A DNA stretch of 64,000 bases from an uncultured Porphyromonadaceae bacterium. Lineage in GTDB: Bacteria > Bacteroidota > Bacteroidia > Bacteroidales > Muribaculaceae. The stretch is from assembly GCA_900546365.1 (NCBI GenBank), contig URCF01000007.1, forward strand, positions 62,001 through 126,000, written 5' to 3'. Below are positions 34,676 through 43,067 of this stretch, in pieces; within the stretch, counting starts at the first letter, position 1, and every line of letters starts with the position of its first letter. Position numbers and translations under genes: made by a program. Below the pieces are notes generated by a model, which did no database searches, was not told where the DNA came from, and saw only the letters and a list, made by a program, of their open reading frames with translations.

Positions 34676-35482
34676 ATGAATATCAGAACTCTAATCATCA
34701 CTATGCTCGCCGCTGTATGCCTCACCTCCTGCGGCGAATATCAACGCGCACAAAAGAGCACCGACTACGACTACAAGCTCGACTATGCCAAGCGCGCATT
34801 TGAGCAAAAAAAATATGTGCAGGCAGCCACTGTGCTTCAGGATGTAGTCACTGTGTTCAAAGGCACAGAGAAAGCCGAGGACGCACTCTATCTGCTGGCT
34901 CTAAGCAACTATGAGAACAAAGATTATGTGAACTCAGGCGCATATTTCAAAACCTACTACACCCGCTATCCGCGAGGAAAATACACCGAGCTCGCACGAT
35001 TCTACAGCGGCTACGGCTACTATCTCGACTCGCCCGACCCCCAGCTCGACCAAAGCGACACCATGCGCGGCATCGAGGAGCTGCAGGCGTTCCTTGACTA
35101 CTACCCTAAAAGCGACAAGGTGAGCATAGCTCAAAACGCCATCTTCGAGCTACAGGACAAGCTCACCCTCAAGGAGCTGCAGAACGCTCAGCTCTACTAC
35201 AACCTCGGCAACTATATGGGCAACAACTACGAATCAGCTATCATCGTGGCCAAGAATGCCATCAAGAACTACCCCTACTCGCGCTACAAGGAGGACCTCG
35301 AGATGCTCGTGCTCAAATCCCGCTATCAGGAAGCCGCGCAGAGCGTGGACGAGAAAAAGGCCTCGCGCTTCCGCGATGTGGTGGATGAATACTATTCGTT
35401 TATCAACAACTACCCTGACAGCCCCAACCGCAAGGAAGCCGACAACATCCTGAAAATAGCGCGCAACTACGCTTCCGAATAA
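34676..35482 (+). CDS. bamD: Outer membrane assembly lipoprotein BamD
   Basis: BamD is a TPR lipoprotein of the BAM complex that helps insert outer-membrane beta-barrels. From ATG 34676 there are 268 residues. The signal peptide ends in a lipobox LTSC with the acylated Cys at residue 18. Tandem TPR-like helices follow: YAKRAFEQKKYVQAATVLQD, YLLALSNYENKDYVNSGAYF and YYPKSDKVSIAQNAIFELQD. Length and repeat count are typical. rpoZ begins 40 bases later on the same strand. Confidence 0.93.
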   Translation: MNIRTLIITMLAAVCLTSCGEYQRAQKSTDYDYKLDYAKRAFEQKKYVQAATVLQDVVTVFKGTEKAEDALYLLALSNYENKDYVNSGAYFKTYYTRYPRGKYTELARFYSGYGYYLDSPDPQLDQSDTMRGIEELQAFLDYYPKSDKVSIAQNAIFELQDKLTLKELQNAQLYYNLGNYMGNNYESAIIVAKNAIKNYPYSRYKEDLEMLVLKSRYQEAAQSVDEKKASRFRDVVDEYYSFINNYPDSPNRKEADNILKIARNYASE

Positions 35483-35522
35483 CCATCACCCGACTAAAAC
35501 ATTATATTCTATATACATAAAT

Positions 35523-35861
35523 ATGGACTACAAGAAAACAAACGCTCCGCTCAACACTGTGACCCGCGACATGATCGAACTGTCAAGCGACACCGGCAAT
35601 GTGTATGAAACCGTGAGCATCATCGCAAAACGCGCCAACCAGATTTCCGCCGAGATGAAGCACGACCTCGAGAAGAAACTGCAGGAGTTCGACTCACTCA
35701 ACGACAACCTGGAGGAGATTTCCGAAAACCGTGAGCAGATTGAGATCTCACGCTACTACGAAAAGCTCCCCAAGCCCACTCTGATTGCCGCACAGGAGTA
35801 TGTGGACCACAAAATCCACTTCCGCAACCCCGCCAAAGAGCGCAACAACGACGCCGAATAA
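35523..35861 (+). CDS. rpoZ: DNA-directed RNA polymerase subunit omega (Bacteroidetes form)
   Basis: 112 residues. The conserved core DTGNVYETVSIIAKRANQIS corresponds to the omega/Rpb6 segment that clamps the beta' subunit. A Bacteroidetes-type middle insertion and the tail YYEKLPKPTLIAAQEYVDHK follow. It normally follows bamD in this phylum, as here, probably in one transcript. Confidence 0.9.
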   Translation: MDYKKTNAPLNTVTRDMIELSSDTGNVYETVSIIAKRANQISAEMKHDLEKKLQEFDSLNDNLEEISENREQIEISRYYEKLPKPTLIAAQEYVDHKIHFRNPAKERNNDAE

Positions 35862-35905
35862 CAACATTTTTCGGCCAAACGCTTGGCTAAGTCATGCAAA
35901 ATGGC

Positions 35906-35913
35906 TACCTTTG
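35906..35913 (+). promoter_or_regulatory. -7 box (TACCTTTG) of rpsO
   Basis: Plus-strand TACCTTTG, full match. It implies a leader of about 70 bases before the rpsO ATG, long enough for an S15-type autoregulatory structure, although no specific fold was resolved. Confidence 0.6.
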
Positions 35914-35988
35914 TGGCGCTAAAATTGGGCAGCAGCCTCGCTTTAGCACATATATAATTCATTATTAACACCTTAAAATTTTCCAAGA

Positions 35989-36264
35989 ATGCATTTGAAT
36001 TCTGACGAAAAAGTAGAAATCTTTGAGAAATACGGTAAGGGCAAGACTGACACTGGCTCACCCGAAGCACAGATTGCATTATTCTCAGTCCGTATTGCTC
36101 ATTTGACTGAGCACCTCAAGTCAAATCACAAAGATTATACCACAGCTCGTGCTCTTAAGGCGTTGGTAGGTAAGCGTCGTCGTCTTCTTGACTATCTGAT
36201 TAAGAAAGACATCAACCGCTACCGTGCCATCATCGCTCAAAAAGAGCTTGGTATCAGAAAGTAA
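35989..36264 (+). CDS. rpsO: 30S ribosomal protein S15
   Basis: 91 residues, fully typical: KTDTGSPEAQIALFSVRIAH, LTEHLKSNHKDYTTARALKA, LVGKRRRLLDYLIKKDINRY. S15 binds the central domain of 16S rRNA early in assembly. Own promoter and terminator. Confidence 0.98.
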   Translation: MHLNSDEKVEIFEKYGKGKTDTGSPEAQIALFSVRIAHLTEHLKSNHKDYTTARALKALVGKRRRLLDYLIKKDINRYRAIIAQKELGIRK

Positions 36265-36300
36265 TCCCGATAGGGAAACTCTACTTGACGATTACACTTT

Positions 36301-36329
36301 GAAGCTGCCTCCCCACCGGATGCAGCTTC
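36301..36329 (+). terminator. Terminator of rpsO
   Basis: Stem GAAGCTGC/GCAGCTTC with a 13-base loop, followed by TTGCTTTTAA. It lies 36 bases after the stop. Confidence 0.75.
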
Positions 36330-36372
36330 ATTGCTTTTAATCCAACCTCATTGCCACTTAATTTAATATATA

Positions 36373-37269
36373 ATGAGTGATTTCAATGCCAAAGGCCACT
36401 TGTCGATGATTGGGGCCAATGTGATGTGGGGCGTGATGTCGCCCGTTGCCAAAACCATACTTGCCACCGGCACCATCACACCGCTGCTGCTCACTGATAT
36501 GCGTGTAGCCGGAGCAGCTGTGCTATTCTGGATAGCGGCGCTGTTCACACCCCGCGAGCATGTGCCTCTCGTTGACCTGCTGCGGCTTGCCGGAGCCGCC
36601 TGCCTCGGCATCCTGTTCAATCAAGGGTGCTTCATATTCGGCGTGGGGCTATCCTCACCGGGCGAAGCCTCTATCATCACCACCACCATGCCTATGTGGG
36701 TGATGATACTTGCCGCACTGATCCTCAAAGAGCCAATCACATGGAAGAAAGGCGGCGGCATACTCCTCGGAGCTACAGGCGCCATAATCCTTGTAAGCTC
36801 CAATCCCGGCAACGCCGCCACCGGGAGCAACCCCACCTTAGGCGACCTGCTCGTGCTCACCGCTCAGCTGAGCTACGCACTCTACCTCACACTCTACCGC
36901 AACTTCATACGCCGCTATTCGCTGATCACATTGATGAAATGGATGTTCCTGTTTGCCACAATAATCGCCATAGGACCAAGCATACCCACATTATTGACAA
37001 CCGCGTGGGAGAGCATCACCCCAGCCTCATGGCTCGGATGCGCGTATGTGGTGGCCGGAGGCACATTTATGGCATATATATGCGTGATGATAGGACAGAA
37101 GAACCTGCGCCCCACCATCGTAGGGATGTACAATTACCTCCAGCCTATCGTGGCCATGACAATAGGGATATACCTCGGATACGATTCATTCACCGTGTGG
37201 AAATCCATAGCTATCCTGCTCATATTTTCAGGAGTGTATCTCGTCACCATCTCCAAAGCCCGCCACTGA
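36373..37269 (+). CDS. EamA/DMT-family transporter
   Basis: 298 residues with ten predicted helices and the internal duplication of the EamA family (first copy about 12-145, second about 160-295). Typical points include NVMWGVMSPVAKTIL, GVGLSSPGEASIITTTMPMW and YNYLQPIVAMTIGIYLGYD. Drug/metabolite exporters of this kind move diverse small molecules; substrate unknown. It converges with the DUF4296 operon; an IS-derived hairpin lies between them. Confidence 0.92.
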   Translation: MSDFNAKGHLSMIGANVMWGVMSPVAKTILATGTITPLLLTDMRVAGAAVLFWIAALFTPREHVPLVDLLRLAGAACLGILFNQGCFIFGVGLSSPGEASIITTTMPMWVMILAALILKEPITWKKGGGILLGATGAIILVSSNPGNAATGSNPTLGDLLVLTAQLSYALYLTLYRNFIRRYSLITLMKWMFLFATIIAIGPSIPTLLTTAWESITPASWLGCAYVVAGGTFMAYICVMIGQKNLRPTIVGMYNYLQPIVAMTIGIYLGYDSFTVWKSIAILLIFSGVYLVTISKARH

Positions 37270-37322
37270 CATCAATTTAGAATCCATAGGACTTATCCAA
37301 TCCCCCGAACCAATTGCCCACC

Positions 37323-37400
37323 AACAAAAAAAAGATCAAATCCCGATTAAAAGGAAAGAGTCCGGTACAATACCGAACTCTTTCTATAACTGGATAATGT
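37323..37400 (+). mobile_element. Orphan tail of an IS3-family transposase gene
   Basis: The last 24 codons and stop of the same transposase seen at 7585, ending KGKSPVQYRTLSITG. Across 78 bases there are about six differences from the minus-strand copy at 7580-7657. Homology starts and stops abruptly, with no other IS sequence on either side. The remnant contains a strong hairpin (37355-37383). Confidence 0.85.
37355..37383. terminator. IS-derived hairpin, possible bidirectional terminator
   Basis: AAAGAGT, one mismatch, CGGTA, loop CAA, TACCG, one mismatch, ACTCTTT. Rightward transcripts meet T-rich sequence after the stem. It sits between the convergent EamA gene and the operon ending at 37417. 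The same hairpin at 7599-7627 has one more mispair, so pairing is better here. Confidence 0.55.
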
Positions 37401-37416
37401 ATAGAGCCTACTGCTT

Positions 37417-37581
37417 TCAGGACAGGAGGAGGATGGTGCCGGAGATGAAGGTGGTGGAATGGAGCTCGCCGGTGAAGGGGTAGAGGGTCACCTGGCCGGT
37501 GAGGGTGTTGAGCTCGGCGATATGCATGGTGTACTCTTTGCCGTGCCAGCAGATGGTGTGTGCGAGGATGCGCTCTATCAT
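37417..37581 (-). CDS. Small conserved-looking protein, 54 aa
   Basis: The ATG at 37581 overlaps the stop of the DUF4296 gene (ATGA), which strongly suggests real, coupled translation. The 54-residue product starts MIERILAHTICWHGKEYTMH and continues with alternating hydrophobic and polar residues (LNTLTGQVTLYPF, then ELHSTTFISGTILLL), as expected for a small beta-sheet protein. No signal peptide, cysteine pair or known motif is present. Similar short proteins may exist across Bacteroidetes, but I cannot name a family. Confidence 0.6.
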   Translation of the reverse strand: MIERILAHTICWHGKEYTMHIAELNTLTGQVTLYPFTGELHSTTFISGTILLLS

Positions 37582-38384
37582 AGCCGCTGCTTGCTCTTGA
37601 AGCTTTTCACGATGCTGCGCGCCTGCCGCTGATGTGCGCCCCAGCGTGTGCGGGTCAACGACAGCGAGTCGATAAATGCCACTTCGCCATCACGCGGCTC
37701 ATAGTAAATGTGGCCGGAGATGTTGAACGGCATACGGGCTGAATCAAGCACAAGTTTGATGCTTCCCCATCCGTCGGCACTGAGGCCCGAGGTAACATAT
37801 TCGCGTGTGCCGTCGTGATACTCAGCTGTTATTACGGCTTCGGGCATGCCGCTTGCACCGATAATCTTGGCGCGCAGTTCGTAGGCATCGCCTTTTTCCC
37901 AATTGCGGTCGGAGGGAATGTTGAAGGAGATGAAATTGGAGGGCATGGTGCTGCTGAGACGGCGGTAGCGCACATCGCTCCACACATCCACAGAGTCACC
38001 CTCGAATGAGAATGTCTGTCCGGAGAGGTCGGCAGTTGAGGCTCCGGCCATCTCCTGAGCCTCCGCTATCTTGCTGTTGAGGATTTCGTTGACGCGGTCG
38101 TACACCTCGATATATTCGTCCATGTGCCGCCCATACCACATAAATGAGGAGTCGGCTTCCTGAGAGGTGATGCCATGCTTGGCATAGATGGATTGGCGGA
38201 GCACGCTGCGGGCGGAGTCGGAATCGTAGTGACGGAAATTGTTTTCCACCACGCTTTCGCCTATGTGGATATCAACGAGCAACCTGGCCATATCTTCCGG
38301 TCCAAGCACGCCCTTGGGGCGCTGTGAGCATCCCGTCAGCATTGCCAATGCCACCATTGCGGCTATGTGCCACCGCTTATTCAT
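37578..38384 (-). CDS. DUF4296 lipoprotein
   Basis: 268 residues from ATG 38384. The signal peptide ends in the lipobox LTGC, so the protein is predicted to be lipidated. The DUF4296 domain follows (GPEDMARLLVDIHIGESVVE, then IYAKHGITSQEADSSFMWY). The second half is beta-rich. The domain is confined to Bacteroidetes and its role is unknown. The start overlaps the lspA stop by eight bases. A gene that needs LspA for maturation directly follows lspA itself. Confidence 0.88.
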   Translation of the reverse strand: MNKRWHIAAMVALAMLTGCSQRPKGVLGPEDMARLLVDIHIGESVVENNFRHYDSDSARSVLRQSIYAKHGITSQEADSSFMWYGRHMDEYIEVYDRVNEILNSKIAEAQEMAGASTADLSGQTFSFEGDSVDVWSDVRYRRLSSTMPSNFISFNIPSDRNWEKGDAYELRAKIIGASGMPEAVITAEYHDGTREYVTSGLSADGWGSIKLVLDSARMPFNISGHIYYEPRDGEVAFIDSLSLTRTRWGAHQRQARSIVKSFKSKQRL

Positions 38385-39042
38385 CTTCAGCGGATTCAGG
38401 TTCCTGTGTGTCATCCCCGGCCTCGGGAAGTTTGGGCGAGGGCTCGGCAAGGAAACGTGTATAGAACAGCAACACCACTATTATGCCCACCGATATGGCA
38501 GCATCGGCGAGGTTGAACACCGGCTGGAAAAACAGGAAATGCTCGCCGCCTACCCAAGGCACCCACTGGGGCCATGTGAAACTGAACAGCGGGAAGTAGA
38601 GCATATCCACTACCCTGCCGTGGAAAAGGCTCGCGTACCCGCCGTCGGGGGGGAACAATGTGGCCACCTGCGGGGGTGCGGGATTATTGAAAATCAGGCC
38701 GTAGAGCATACAGTCGATGATATTGCCAATGGCACCGGCGGTGATAAGAGCCACACACACCACATAGCCTGTTTTGATGGTGCGGCTGTCGCGTATGCGC
38801 CACAGATACCATATCAGCCCTATGGCAAGGAATATGCGGAACACGGACAGGAACAGTTTGCTTCCGAGTTCCATGCCGAAAGCCATGCCGTTGTTTTCAA
38901 TAAAATAGAGCCGGAACCATGAGGTGATCACATACTCCTCGCCAAGATAGAAATGGGTTTTAACCCAAATTTTCAGTATCTGGTCGAGGAGAATCACCAA
39001 CAGGATTACTCCAAGGGCCAAAAAGCCTTTATGCTGCTTCAT
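38377..39042 (-). CDS. lspA: Lipoprotein signal peptidase (signal peptidase II)
   Basis: An aspartic protease that cuts prolipoprotein signal peptides in the inner membrane. It has four predicted helices and both catalytic aspartates: GAIGNIIDCMLYG and FNLADAAISVG. At 221 residues it is longer than the E. coli enzyme because of an insertion between the two motifs and an acidic C-terminal tail, both common in Bacteroidetes. It lies in the ileS-dksA-lspA operon. Confidence 0.95.
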   Translation of the reverse strand: MKQHKGFLALGVILLVILLDQILKIWVKTHFYLGEEYVITSWFRLYFIENNGMAFGMELGSKLFLSVFRIFLAIGLIWYLWRIRDSRTIKTGYVVCVALITAGAIGNIIDCMLYGLIFNNPAPPQVATLFPPDGGYASLFHGRVVDMLYFPLFSFTWPQWVPWVGGEHFLFFQPVFNLADAAISVGIIVVLLFYTRFLAEPSPKLPEAGDDTQEPESAEDE

Positions 39043-39075
39043 AATGATTGGTTAAAGATTGGGAGCGGACGGCGG

Positions 39076-39459
39076 TCACTTGCCTCGCTGCTGATTTTTG
39101 GCATCAACGCTCATGGTGGCATGGGGCACGGCACGCAAGCGCTCTTTGGGTATCAGCTTGCCGGTGACACGACATATACCGTAGGTCTTGTTTTCAATGC
39201 GCACCAATGCCGCCTGCAGATGCTGGATAAACTTCAGCTGGCGCTCCGCAAGGCGTCCTGCTTCCTCCTTGCCAAGGGTGTTGGCTCCTTCCTCCAGGAT
39301 TTTGAATGTGGGGGAAGTGTCGGCGGTGTCATTGCCTTCGGCGTTGGTGACATTGGCCTTGAGCATATCATAATCCTGCTGGGCTTTGGCCAGCTTGGTC
39401 ATTATTATCTCTTTGAACTCAAGGAGTTCCTCATCGGTATATCTCGTTTTCTCGCTCAT
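39076..39459 (-). CDS. DksA/TraR-family protein lacking the zinc cysteines
   Basis: 127 residues: an N-terminal coiled coil (about 5-75) and a C-terminal segment YGICRVTGKLIPKERLRAVP corresponding to the DksA zinc finger. In canonical DksA four cysteines bind zinc; only the first is kept here. DksA binds RNA polymerase through the secondary channel and works with ppGpp. In Bacteroidetes this form regularly lies between ileS and lspA, as here. It probably still binds polymerase, but zinc binding is unlikely. Confidence 0.88.
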   Translation of the reverse strand: MSEKTRYTDEELLEFKEIIMTKLAKAQQDYDMLKANVTNAEGNDTADTSPTFKILEEGANTLGKEEAGRLAERQLKFIQHLQAALVRIENKTYGICRVTGKLIPKERLRAVPHATMSVDAKNQQRGK

Positions 39460-39486
39460 AATGGTGAAATAATTCCAGTAGTGTTT

Positions 39487-42400
39487 TTACTTAACTAACG
39501 CTATATTCACCAATAGGTTCAGTGAATCGAGGTCAAGGGCTGCAACATCGGCATCATTCTCGTCCACGCTGCCCACTGTCAAGCTTTCAGCGAGCACCTG
39601 ACGGGAAATATAGCTGCCAAAAGCGTCAAGGGCGGCGCGGGTGTCGGCATCATCGGCAGATGGGGCGAAAGTGAGGTTGATTTTGTCGGTTATCTCGTAG
39701 CCACGGTCCTTGCGGATATTCTGAATACGGTTGACAATATCACGGGCCAAACCTTCCATCCTGAGTTCGGGAGTGACTGTGACATCGAGAGCCACGGTGA
39801 CTTTGCCTTCACTGGCCACGAGCCAGCCGGGGATATCCTCGGAGATAATTTCCACATCGCCAAGCTCTATGTCGGCCTGTTCGGTGCCGATAGTCAGGGA
39901 GATGCTGCCGGAGCGCTCAAGGGCGGCGATTGACGGCTGGTCCATGGCCTGGATAGCGGCAGCCACTTGCTTCATGTTCTTGCCGAATTTCGGGCCGAGT
40001 TTCTTGAAGTCGGGCTTCACACGCTTCACAAGCATACCGTTGTCATCGCTGATAAGCTCAAGTTCTTTCACATTCACCTCGCTGAGAATCAAATCTTTCA
40101 TAGCCAGCACATCCTCAGCCAAAGTGGCATCTGAAGCAGGCACCATGATGCGCTGCAGCGGCTGGCGCACCTTGAGGTTGGCCTTGCGCCGGAGGGACAG
40201 CACAAGCGAAGTGACGGTCTGCGCCATGCGCATACGCTCCTCCAGCTTGGCATCCACAACAGCCATGTCGGCTTCGGGGAAGCTGGCCAGATGCACGGAG
40301 CACTCCTCGCAGCCTGTGAGGTCACGGTAGAGGCGGTCGGCGTAGAACGGCGATACGGGCGCAATCAGCTTTGCCACAGTGAGCAGGCAAGTGTAGAGGG
40401 TCTGATATGCGGCGAGTTTGTCATTGTTCATCTCCCCGCCCCAGAAACGCTTGCGGTTGAGGCGCACATACCAGTTGGAGAGGTCATCGTTGACAAAATC
40501 GTTGATGGCGCGTGCAGCTTTGGTGGGCTCATAATCATTGAGCGACTCATCTACAGTGGCCACCAGAGTGTTGAGCAACGAAATAATCCAACGGTCGATT
40601 TCGGGACGCTCCTGCACCGGAATCTGCGGCATGTCGGGGGTGAATCCATCGACATTGGCATAGAGTGCGAAGAACGAATATGTGTTGTGCAAAGTGGCAA
40701 ACAGCTTACGGGCAGCTTCCTGCACACCTGCGGGGTCGAATTTGAGGTTGTCCCACGGCGCGGAGTTGGCAATCATGTACCAACGCAGCGGGTCGGAGCC
40801 ATATTTTTCAATGGCTTCGAACGGATTGACGGCATTGCCAAGACGCTTGGACATCTTGTCGCCGTTTTTATCGAGCACCAGGCCGTTGGAGATCACAGCT
40901 TTGTAGGCACGGGAGTCAAACACCATGCCGGCAATGGCATGGAGAGTGAAGAACCAGCCGCGAGTCTGATCCACACCCTCGGCAATGAAGTCGGCGGGGA
41001 AAAGTTCGCCGGAGTCAATGCCGTCCTTATGCTCAAACGGATAGTGCTGCTGAGCATAGGGCATGGAGCCGGAGTCAAACCACACATCAATCAGGTCCGT
41101 TTCGCGGTGCATAGGCTTGCCGGAGGGCGACACGAGCACAATATCATCCACATACGGTCGGTGAAGGTCGATTTTCTCATAATTCTCCTTGGAGTAGTCG
41201 CCGGGCACAAAACCGCGCTCCTTGTAGGGGTTGGAGCTCATCACACCAGCCTCCACAGCACGCTCGATCTCATTGTAGAGTGATTCAACGGAGTCGATGC
41301 ACAGCTCTTCGGATGCATCCTCAGTGCGCCATATCGGGAGCGGTGTGCCCCAGTAGCGCGAGCGCGAGAGGTTCCAGTCCTGAAGATTCTCAAGCCATTT
41401 GCCGAATCGGCCCGAGCCGGTGCTCTGTGGCTTCCATTTGATGGTGTCGTTGAGCTCCATCAGACGGTCGCGGACAGCTGTGGTGCGGATGAACCAGCTG
41501 TCGAGCGGATAGTAGAGCACAGGCTTGTCAGTGCGCCAGCAGTGGGGGTAGCTGTGGGTATGCTTCTCGATCTTGAACACCTTATTGTTCTGTTTGAGCC
41601 ACATACATATCTCCACATCAAGAGTTTCGTCACCGGGCTGTTTCTCAGGGTCGTAGGCATTCTTCACATATTTGCCCTGCCAAGGAGTATAAGCCTCCAC
41701 ATTCACCATCTTCTCCACAAATTCGGAGTCAAGGTCGCTGAGAAGATAGAAGCGTCCGGTCATGTCCACCATGGGGCGGATATTGCCGTCGCGGTCAATC
41801 AGATGCAAGGGAGGCACTCCGCTCTGCTTTGACACCCTGAGGTCGTCGGCACCGAAAGTGCCTGCGATATGAACAAGGCCTGTACCATCCTCAGTGGTGA
41901 CATAATCGCCCGGAATCACCCGGAAAGCACCCTCGCCGGGGTTGACCCACGGGATAAGCTGCTCATAGTGCATCCCCACAAGGTCAGAACCCTTGTAGCG
42001 GCCCACCACCTCATACGGAATCAGCTTGGCACCCTTCTCGTAGCTGTCGAGCGGCAGCTCAGCAGCTTTGGGCGAGAAATATGCGCCCATAAGGTCATCG
42101 GCAAGCACCACAGTCACCTTCTCACCCGAATAGGGGTTGTAGGTGCGCACCACATTGTAGTCAATCGACGGACCGACAGCGATGGCGGTGTTGCTGGGGA
42201 GGGTCCAAGGAGTGGTGGTCCATGCGAGGAAATATGGATTACCCCATCCTGTCATGTCGGGCTTGGGGTCGGTGATCGGGAATTGCGCCACACAGGTGGT
42301 GTCCTTCACATCGCGATAGCATCCGGGCTGGTTGAGCTCGTGGGAGCTGAGACCGGTGCCGGCAGCAGGTGAATAGGGCTGAATGGTGTATCCCTTGTAG

Positions 42401-42921
42401 AGGAAACCCTTGTTGTACAGCTGCTTGAGCAACCACCACACTGATTCGATATAGCGGTTGTCATAAGTGATATACGGATTTTCCATATCCACCCAATACC
42501 CCATGGAGCTTGTCAAAGTTTCCCACTCCTTGGTGTATTTCATCACCTCGCGGCGGCAAGCTGCGTTATAGTCATCCACAGATATTTTCTTGCCGATATC
42601 CTCTTTGGTGATGCCGAGACTTTTCTCCACGCCGAGTTCCACAGGCAGCCCATGGGTGTCCCATCCGGCTTTGCGCTTCACGTGAAACCCTTTCATTGTT
42701 TTGTAGCGGCAGAAAATATCCTTGATGGTGCGGGCCATCACATGGTGTATGCCCGGCATACCGTTGGCGCTCGGAGGACCTTCGTAGAACACGAAGGAGG
42801 GACACCCCTCACGCTCTTTCATACTCTGCTCAAACAGTGATTTCTCATTCCAGTCGGCAAGCATCTGCTTGTTAATCTCCGAAAGGTTGAATTTATCGTA
42901 GATAGGAAAATTCTTTTTCAT
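39487..42921 (-). CDS. ileS: Isoleucine-tRNA ligase
   Basis: Charges tRNA-Ile. The 1144-residue length is typical of the longer class of IleS. The ATP-binding HIGH-type motif is at residues 48-60 (GPPSANGMPGIHH), and the KMSKR loop is near residue 690 (DKMSKRLGN). The editing domain lies between them (CP1), and the tRNA-binding helical domain follows. The C-terminal region lacks the cysteine zinc finger of the E. coli enzyme. First gene of the operon with dksA-like, lspA, DUF4296 and the 54-aa gene. Confidence 0.98.
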   Translation of the reverse strand: MKKNFPIYDKFNLSEINKQMLADWNEKSLFEQSMKEREGCPSFVFYEGPPSANGMPGIHHVMARTIKDIFCRYKTMKGFHVKRKAGWDTHGLPVELGVEKSLGITKEDIGKKISVDDYNAACRREVMKYTKEWETLTSSMGYWVDMENPYITYDNRYIESVWWLLKQLYNKGFLYKGYTIQPYSPAAGTGLSSHELNQPGCYRDVKDTTCVAQFPITDPKPDMTGWGNPYFLAWTTTPWTLPSNTAIAVGPSIDYNVVRTYNPYSGEKVTVVLADDLMGAYFSPKAAELPLDSYEKGAKLIPYEVVGRYKGSDLVGMHYEQLIPWVNPGEGAFRVIPGDYVTTEDGTGLVHIAGTFGADDLRVSKQSGVPPLHLIDRDGNIRPMVDMTGRFYLLSDLDSEFVEKMVNVEAYTPWQGKYVKNAYDPEKQPGDETLDVEICMWLKQNNKVFKIEKHTHSYPHCWRTDKPVLYYPLDSWFIRTTAVRDRLMELNDTIKWKPQSTGSGRFGKWLENLQDWNLSRSRYWGTPLPIWRTEDASEELCIDSVESLYNEIERAVEAGVMSSNPYKERGFVPGDYSKENYEKIDLHRPYVDDIVLVSPSGKPMHRETDLIDVWFDSGSMPYAQQHYPFEHKDGIDSGELFPADFIAEGVDQTRGWFFTLHAIAGMVFDSRAYKAVISNGLVLDKNGDKMSKRLGNAVNPFEAIEKYGSDPLRWYMIANSAPWDNLKFDPAGVQEAARKLFATLHNTYSFFALYANVDGFTPDMPQIPVQERPEIDRWIISLLNTLVATVDESLNDYEPTKAARAINDFVNDDLSNWYVRLNRKRFWGGEMNNDKLAAYQTLYTCLLTVAKLIAPVSPFYADRLYRDLTGCEECSVHLASFPEADMAVVDAKLEERMRMAQTVTSLVLSLRRKANLKVRQPLQRIMVPASDATLAEDVLAMKDLILSEVNVKELELISDDNGMLVKRVKPDFKKLGPKFGKNMKQVAAAIQAMDQPSIAALERSGSISLTIGTEQADIELGDVEIISEDIPGWLVASEGKVTVALDVTVTPELRMEGLARDIVNRIQNIRKDRGYEITDKINLTFAPSADDADTRAALDAFGSYISRQVLAESLTVGSVDENDADVAALDLDSLNLLVNIALVK

Positions 42922-42945
42922 TGCAGTATATTAGCAAATTTTCTG

Positions 42946-42953
42946 CAAAAGTA
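42946..42953 (-). promoter_or_regulatory. -7 box (TACTTTTG) of the ileS operon
   Basis: Minus-strand TACTTTTG, full match, 24 bases before the ileS ATG. Confidence 0.6.
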
Positions 42954-43067
42954 CATAAAACCAAGCAGATTTGCATCCCCATTCTCAAAAAAAATCACAC
43001 CTGCCAACCGGACGGGTAAGCCAGCGGCATCCGCCGTTCTTCGGCAGGAAGCGATTCCTTGAGGGGA

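Noticed and set aside
42960..43067. A clear terminator after the secreted protein gene
   Set aside because: There is a run of eight T on the minus strand (42987-42994), but only an imperfect stem precedes it, so I did not list it.
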